In this document: positions 22,401-31,400 of the stretch, piece after piece
Layout: each line of letters starts with the position of its first letter
How positions within the stretch are numbered: position 1 is the first letter of the stretch
Translations under genes and position numbers: made by a program
Origin: Apostichopus parvimensis
Lineage: Eukaryota; Echinodermata; Holothuroidea; Aspidochirotida; Stichopodidae
Direction: 5' to 3'
NCBI GenBank assembly: GCA_000934455.1
Contig: KN886833.1
Location: forward strand, 16,703-58,292
DNA: 41,590 nt
Notes under the pieces: model-generated
Seen by the model: the letters and a program-made list of their open reading frames with translations, nothing else
Told to the model about the DNA's origin: nothing
The model's database searches: none

Positions 22401-25400
22401 TCAAATTTGAAGCAGTGCGGGAGGGTCGCGCACAATCACCGGGAACTTCCCGCAAAGTCACTGGCAAATTACGGCCTCGACGAAGCAATTTCAGTACCAG
22501 CGACAATAACCTAAAATCCCCACAAATCTCCGACCACATGGTAGCCTTACTTCACACTAAGTCAACATGGAAATCTAACCTAGCCATCTGTTTATTCGCT
22601 CTAGTTGTGTCGCAAATAAAAAAATAAAAATATCCATGGAAACTGCAATCTTCGACCACATGTTAGCCTAACAATCACACTAAGTCAATGGGAAATGTAG
22701 CCCAACCATCGGTTTGCAAAAAACAACAACAAAAAAAACAATACGTTGCGTAGCGTTTTTACATACTTTCCTTGCTGCTATCGTCGCGCATTGTACCCGA
22801 ACACCACACGTAGTCAACGGGAAAATCTAGTCTAAGCATCTCTTCATTCGCTGAAATTGTGACGCAGTTAGCTAGAACTAAAATATCCATGAAATACTGA
22901 AACCTTCGACCACATGTTAGCCTAACAACCACACTAAGTCAATGGGAAATGTAGCCTAACCATCGGTTTGCAAAAAAAGAAAAGCGTAGCTTAGTTTACA
23001 ACTTTAAATTTGCTGGAAATCGGCATTTGTTTGGAAGGTAGGCCTATGTGCTATGTCTTAAAAAGGGAATGTTGTATTTTATATTGGAGTAGTTTCTAGT
23101 TGTTATTATTTCTTTACATCAATCTGGTAACATTCTAGAGTAATTTTAAACAAGTTACGATGGTACAATTTGCTTTTCAGTTTGATTGGCCTAAGCTTAC
23201 ATTTTCTAATTGAACTTGAATGGAGTTAAATAGGTAACGAATAGGTATGTTTAACTTCAAGTTCGTAACATTTCTATTTGTTCATAAACGGTATAATACT
23301 GAAAATTAGTACAAAATAATGTCGGAATGTAGGCAATATGTAATTAAAGTTTACACTTTGGTAAAGATTGAAGATGGATGGTTTGTCTGAGATGCTTTTT
23401 GAGATGGATATTTTGAGTAACTATTCATAGCCAATTTCAAGCCATCAACAGGTGACATACACGTCGAGGTGGTTAGGCCATTCGCTTAGCACAGTGCTGA
23501 CTAGGTAGGATGTTATATTTTCGTATTTTGGAAATTGAAAAAAAAAAAAAAAAAGTTTTCTCTCCGAGAAACTCCAGAGGTAATTTGGTACATTGGCCTA
23601 CAAAAGGATACCTAAGAGCCTTGTATTACAACGAAAGCAAAAGGAAACAGGAAAATCACAACAATAATTGTTTCTATTACAAACTTTATTGCCGATTTCG
23701 TATAAACAGGATATTTTCTCTTTTTCAAATAATCGGAATCGGTACGATTATGAAAAAAATAATCGGTAATCGGTATTTTCTGTTATGCATAATCGTTTGA
23801 ACACTACTCAAAACTAACACCATTAAAGATGCGATATTCTGGCCTAGTTACTTAGCGCTTAGTAGGGGTCAGCCAATCAACCATTCTTAGTCCAGTCATT
23901 CCATCAAGACACATGTTTTTAGCTCCTCAATCAAGCATTTACATGATAATGAAATCAAACCTCATGAATAGGTATAAAGCACCAGGTATCATCAGTTCGT
24001 TGACGGCTAAGTATATAGTCAGTATTGCTAATTTCGGAACACTGCGAATTTCGGACACCCCTAAGAAATGCATGACACCCTACAGGAAGAGCCAAATTTC
24101 ACCAACAGTTATTTTCTCTCCAAAATGACCCGTGTGCAAGTAAATACTTACATATTTGTCAATAAAATGACGGAGATCTATGAAGTCTGTTATAATTACT
24201 GAAAGAGCAACTGCGCCACCAATTTTGTCACCAGCGCCACACTGTAGGCCGGGTGTTCGAATATTCGCAATACTCGAGCAAAGAAATACCAGTTCCACAA
24301 TCACAAGAATCTTCGTGGAGTACAACGTGAAAACAGTTTGCAGGAAAGAAAGTTTGGCCGTGTATCGTACTATAACATACTTCTCCCACCATATCAAGTA
24401 TATTTTCAGGTGATTTATACCAAATAGATATAGTTTTGGGGTGTTTTAAGGCTAAGGTGTCCGGAATACGAAGTAGCCATGCTACTTCTACTGCAAAGAT
24501 TTTATTCAGAGGCAGTTGTTACATAATTTTGCATAATTTCTGGGCGATTGATCAGCTTGTAGTCCGCAACCAGTTGTCTGTAAATATTCTTGCAACTTTT
24601 ACGTTGACCTGACACAGAAATCTAAGTATCAAAATTTGGTTCATATTAATGCTTACAGTCCTCTTTACTAAGTTTATGACACATTTTTCTGATTTTCTAC
24701 TTCAGATATGGCCCGAGTGCACCGATCCCCAGAAATTTGTGTATGAAGACATTTCTATCGCTGCTTATCTCATTGTCCTCTGGGAGGAGGAGAGGCAGAG
24801 AAAGGATCTTTTGAAGAAGCAATCATTTGTTGATCTCGGCTGTGGAAATGGTTTATTAGTCCACATACTAAATTCTGAAGGAGTATGAAGAGGAATCATT
24901 TCATTATAATAATAATAATAATCAGTATAATAATAATAATCAGTAGTTATTTTTACGACGCATAAGCGACCACAAATGTGGGAGAAGCCCATCAGGGCTT
25001 ATGGATTACAAGTTACACGGTCGGGTGGCTTCCAATTCAACATTTGTTAACTCAAATTAGGAATCTTTTCAAGTTAGAAAGTCATTTCAGATGGGAAAAC
25101 CGTAGATTGCTCTTGGATGNNNNNNNNNNNNNNNNNNNNNNNNNNNNNNNNNNNNNNNNNNNNNNNNNNCAAGGTTACGTAAAGTAGCCAATTTCTTTTA
25201 CAATTTTCTCGCGAACGACTAGGCTTTATGAAATAAAAGTTATATTTTTGGAAAACAAATCCTCCAAATTAGCTATCCATTAACCTGGAATACCCCATGG
25301 CAGGACCACTTTAAAGATATTTAAGGAGTTGGCATTCTTACACTCCTTCGATAATTCATTCCACTCCTTAGCAGCAACATTGAACATATATATGCAAATG

Positions 25401-28400
25401 TTTTCTGATGATACTGGGTATTACCACCCTCTTAGGAATAAAATATTTCGTGTGGTGGACCTTATAGGGAGTGGTTATGTATATTATTCGTGTGACGGAA
25501 CATGTCCACAAGGTACTGTGGAGCCAGACCATTTAAAGTCAATCTTTTACGTTTTAAACGTTTTCCAGTGAGGACCAGTGTAAAGCTTTAGAAAGGTCTT
25601 CAGATCTATCATGAAAAGTTGCATTGAGAATTATTCCTGCTGCAGCCTTCTGTTAAAGTTATTTTGAGAATGTAACTACTAACTACTGTATATAGCATGT
25701 CTCTTTACTAGATTTATGACATATTTTCTTCTTCAGATATGGCCTGAGTGCACAGATCCCCAGAAATTTGTGTATGAAGACATTTCTATTGCTGCTTATC
25801 TCCTCGTCCTCTGGGAGGAAGAGAGGCAGAGAAAAGATCTCTTGAAGAAGCAATCATTTGTGGACCTCGGCTGCGGAAATGGTTTATTAGTGCACATTCT
25901 AAATTCTGAAGGAGTATGAAGAGGAATCATTTCATTATAATAATAATAATAATCAGTATAATAATAATAATCAGTAGTTAGTTTTACGACGCAAAAGCGA
26001 CCACAAATGTGGGAGAAGCCCATCAGGGCTTATGGATTACAACTTACACGGTCGGGTGGCTTCCAATTCAACATTTGTTAACTCAAATTTGGAATCTTTT
26101 CAAGTTAGAAAGTCATTTCAGATGGGAAAACCGTAGATTGCTCTTGGATGCAACACCCATCTTACTATGACTCAAATGCCACCGCCTTTATCCACTCGGC
26201 CACGACCCTGGATAAAGGCTATGTAGAACATGTTGATGAAAATCCACAGTTATACCCAATCAATGGTAATCTACTGTATCAATGCTGGCAGATGGCTCTA
26301 TCTGTAAATTCCAGCTTCACTAGCAGTATGATCTTATCTCACCACCTGTGGAACAGTGATATGCTCTATGAAACAAATCATACTCTGTATATCTACAACT
26401 ATACATGTTTATAAAAATACTCCTTGGTAAGATATTAACTTTGCTCATAAAAAATTTCAAGGTAGTGTGTTACCGATTGTGTTACAATGTCTTCTATAGT
26501 AATAAATACCAATAAAATAAATACCAAATATTAAAGTGCTGTTATCATGAAATAAAACATGCTCAAGAGCACTGTACAAAAGAACCAATACCTGGAATAT
26601 AAAATTACCAAACTTAAGAAAACCTAAAAAGTAATAACAACAGAAATAAAAGTAAAAAATTATATAAGACAGGGTTATAAACCACAATAAAGAACATAAA
26701 AATATAAATATACATGAAAATGGGCAGAGTAATGTGAAAAAAGCAACCAATAAGACTAATGCCCATACTCAGGCCTAATAAAACCCCAAAAAACATATGT
26801 CTACATATGTTGGCGGTCACATGTGGTAATATCATCATTTAAGTTCAAAATGTATCAATATTCAGACTTTGTAATTCTCAATATTGAATGTATAAATTAA
26901 AAAACATACTTTTTTCCCCAAGTGACACACAATATTGTGCAAAATGACTTAAAAATATTTTATGACTAATGTGGAACATGGCCATGGTATTGGGGAATGA
27001 ATTTCTGAACTTTGGAACCATAAGGAACAATTCAATTGTGCATAACCAGTTAGTATGAGGTTATCATCAAGAGTTGTTGAGCTGGCAGGACTAATTACAT
27101 TATCAGATGATAGTAAATACCTTATTGTATCGCAGTATTAATCTGCTGTACCTGGAATTTATTCAATCAGTACAGCTTCCATTATTCAAAAAGGAACTCA
27201 CAGAGAACGTGATTGGCTGTCCTCTGACATTCCACTGAATAAAAGATGTGCTGCTGGCTGAATAGGAACTTTGTTACAGAGAATACCGGTTGCAATATTT
27301 GGCCTTGCATAGCTTTCTCAGAAGTCCATGAAAGTTACAGGGTATTAAAGCGTAATGTTGCCTTGATGATAAAGATTCTTTAAGTGCTGTTATCTCAGTT
27401 GCATTCTATTCCAGCTGTATCCAAGTAACGTAAAGAATAATGTCATAATTGGATGTGGGTTTTCATGGGCTTCCTTGAAAGTTATGCCAGTGTAACTCAA
27501 CAAATTTACCTACTGATAGACATTGGAAAGTGGTAAGCACCACTCGTCAATTACTCCTTGGATATTATAACGTTTGAATTACTCAGTCTCTAATGTGGAA
27601 ATTTAGTTTGTTCCAATACGTATGTGTCCTGGAAATAACCGTAGAAGAAAGATTTGTAAAGAAAATTTTTTTTTTTGTCACATGAAATATTCATTAAAAG
27701 AGGGCTGCAGTGTCTGTCATTGGTTAGTGAAACGAATTCTATTCCTTCTAGAAATTTGACTAGAATTATTATTATTCCTTTTTGTTTCTTTCTTTTTTAA
27801 TGTGTTTAGCAACTTTTTGCAATTTCTGCCAACCAAATTGAACTCATTTTCAGCATCCTGGTAAAGGCATCGATCTTAGAAAAAGGAAAATCTGGGACTT
27901 GTATGGGTCAGGTACTAATCTTGAGGAGGCTGCGATAAATCCTAACGATACCAAACATTTGGAGGATTATGATTGGCTGATAGGGAATCATTCCGATGAG
28001 CTTACGCCTTGGATTCCTGTCATGGCGTTTAGGTGAGCAATTACTAAGGTATTACTGATGGTTATAGACATTGTGGTATAGTGTCAAGAATGCTTGACTT
28101 TTACCTGCATATGCAGGAATGTGGTCACATTTCGAGTAGTTATATAACAGAAATATTTTGTATTAAACAGATATATTTGGTTCTGAAAATGTGGATGGAA
28201 AGTAACATTACAGTTTGGACAATGAAGGATCCCAAGACATGTTTTTAAGACTGATTAAAATTTGTATATATAATTTTTTTTGGGGGGGTGGGGGAGTTTT
28301 TCTTTTAAGATTGAATAAGGGGAGGGGGATAAGAGGGATGGTAAGCAACTGTGTTACCTAATATGTAGATTGTAACAATATTGTCTCCTGTAAATACTCA

Positions 28401-31400
28401 AGGAATAAAATGGAAACTGTTTATTTTATTTTTCTCCGTTTACAGGTCCTCTCTTAATACAAGATACTTTGTTCTGCCATGTTGTTTCTATGATTTCGAT
28501 AGGAAGTACATTAAGGACGATTCCAGTACACCTCAGTACCGGTCCTACTTGAATTTCATTCAAGAAGTCGGCAAAATGTGTGGCTACCAGGTCGAGGAGG
28601 ACAGCCTTAGAATACCATCGACGAAAAAGGTATTTCTTTATTATTGTAGGCTTCCTTGAATTAATCATTTATATTTTGTTTTAATATATTTTATTTTATT
28701 TTATTTTATTTTATTTTATTTTATTTTATTTTATTTTATTTTATTTTATTTTATTTTATTTTATTTTATTTATGATTATTGTTATATATTATTATTATAA
28801 TATATTATTATTTATCGTTATTATATATTATTATTATTATATATTATTTTATGTATATTATATATGTTATTTTTATATATTATTTTATTTTATTATTATT
28901 TTATTTTAATAATTTATCAATTATATTTTGTATATTTTTGGTAGTAATATGGCCATTTTTGCTATTCCATGCAAGGTTAACTATTCCCAACATATCAAAA
29001 TTTTCAACAAGAACAACAAAAAGTGAAATCGTTGGATCCCATTATCACCAATTTCAAGTGGCATTTTATCAGCAATTTTATTTAAAGGGACCGAGTATTT
29101 GTCAAATTAAAGCTGCAATTGATCCTATTAAGACACTCTTGTAGATTTTGTATTAACCAGGTGAATTTTGAGAGTTAATGTGGGACTCATCATAAAGTTG
29201 ATCACAGTTTTATCGCCATATTTTCATTGGAAGACGTCTCATAGTTTTTCATTACCCCAATGTAATTAAAGAAGGTTTCAAAACACTGCATTTTGTGGGA
29301 TAGTCCTGGGGAGGGGATGTGGGGGGGGACGATTCTTACTTTCTGCTTGTGAAGAAAACTTGACTCTTGTGCATAGGAGTATCTAATGAGTATCTTGTGA
29401 TAGAAACTTTAGAATGAAAAGAGCATCTCAAAGCTTATCAACATTTACTCGAAGTGCCGCAATTAAATTACTTTTAGCAAAAGAATTTTGAGAAAGAAGT
29501 GCTTTCAGTTTTACATGTACAACATGTGTTCTGTATAATTTTGATATTGACGTTCCGTGTTTAATCATATTTATACGATTTATATCCAATATCTGGGACT
29601 CTGCAGGAGATCCACGGTACCATGTCAACAAACCTTCAACTTTGTTCTTGATTTATTCAACTTTTTCTCTTTTGTGTCCATCATTATAACGTGCCGACTT
29701 TCGCCTTTCACGTTATAAGATTTGCCAGATAGGAATGGAACTACCACCTCCTGAGCTGAGAACACTTAAGAATTCTCAGATTGATTGGTATATCAGGACA
29801 AGGTGTACCTCAAAAGAAGGACAGAAATCTTGTAATGCTACTGGCAGTCTTGAGGATTATATGGCAGACTTGGACAAGCCAATGTCAGAAAAAGCAGTTA
29901 GCTCAAAATTGCCCGCGAACTTTGAACCTAGACAAAGAGAAGAAACTGTTAGGAATTGTTCAAACCTGAAAAAGGACTTGAAGGAAACAATCGTTAGAAA
30001 AGTTTTTGATGCTATTCTCGCAGCAGGAGAGGACCCTGAGGTCGAAGGTCAAGAACCAACGAAACCAAAAAAACCAAAGAAAGAAATTGAAGAAATGAAA
30101 CCGTGGAGGAAAGGAGGTAAAAGAATATGAAGCAAATTCACCAAAATGGAGAGTAAATTAAGGAACATGATGAAACGTAAACTGTTGAGTTATTGATTTA
30201 TCTATCAGAATGATTCACACTTAAGCTGATGGAGTTAACAATATCAATCCGCCTCCTTTGCCCCCCCCCCCCCACACCCAAAAAAGAAAGCTTAATGAGA
30301 AAGTCAAAATTTGATCTAACTATAAAATCCTATGGTGGTTTTCTATTAGGTTCGTGGTGAGATAATAAGAAAAAGTTTACAATAAGGGGAATTTTGACTT
30401 AAAAAAGTTGAAAGTTTTGGACATAATGATTTTGGAATTTTAAATATTAATCTTGAAATTTGGACTGTAAAAATGTCAGAGTTAATTAGTTCTACATATT
30501 TAATATATTCAGCAACCTGAGCCTCCCTTGAAGTGGTATAACTTGCAGTTGTTACTGACATACAACACAATATCAGATGCAGTAGATTGGTATGTGACAT
30601 ACAACACAATATCAGATGCAGTAAAATGGTATGTGACATACAACACAATATCAGATGCAGTAAATTGGTATGTGACATACAACACAATATCAGATGCAGT
30701 AAATTGGTATGTGACATACAACACAATATCAGATGCAGTAAATTGGTATGGGATTCATAGTTTTCACAAAACTAAACAGAAAAATTCAGATATCCATGTT
30801 TAGCAAGAATATCATTAACTTCGCTCTGTAGTATTTGATTGAAGATGCTTAGCTGTGTTTTTTGGACATAACAAAATTGCAGGCTCGTTCAGTTTTTCAC
30901 TCTCATATCAACGGAAGATACTGCATCCCAGCGATAGTCTGACAACTGTCTGAAATCATGAGGATGATGAATGCAACTTGTTGGATATATATCATTACTG
31001 TGCAGCAAAGAGATCTCTGAAAACAATGAAATAAGTGGAAGCAAACTCCATTTTCCAAAATCAACCAAAAATCTATGCAAGAATCTTCTTTGCCATTACA
31101 CAGCCACATCTCTGGACAGGTCACACAAAGGACTTGGATTCCAGTCAAGGCTTTAACTTGGAAGCATGTGGGGGAGAGAGCTTGGTGGGAACAGACTTGA
31201 TGTGTGATAGGAAGCTGTGCAAGGATAGGGATGGAGTGTGGGTTGGGAAGCAAGTAACCACTACACAGTACATTCAATATGTTATTAAAGGCATTGAAGA
31301 CTCGCCCCAAACCGCGTGCCGCGCTCTGAAAAAGTTAACTCTCTGTTGCTTGCAAGTGAAGTTGTCTTCTTGTCGCTACAAAATGCAGACAGTAATGAAA

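Larger units (their letters stand above)
21480..24705 (+). other. TRMT44 intron 3
   Basis: 3226 bases, the largest intron. About 2 kb of it is the hAT element 21801-23806, followed by a possible MITE at 24041-24475. No additional exon is supported. Confidence 0.85.

Noticed and set aside
22256..22627. 123-codon frame as a transposase or gene
   Set aside because: It lies within the 2-kb hAT, has no DDE or BED-finger features, and is basic, low-information sequence.
25329..25571. Plus-strand 80-codon frame between the exon 4 copies
   Set aside because: It is the antisense of the LINE reverse-transcriptase relic.
26457..26838. Hydrophobic minus-strand frames suggesting a membrane protein
   Set aside because: They arise from AT-rich intron sequence (runs of Phe, Tyr, Ile, Leu) with no splice or family support.
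28779..29144. 121-codon frame after the (ATTTT)n repeat
   Set aside because: Low-complexity Ile/Tyr run from microsatellite-derived sequence within intron 6.
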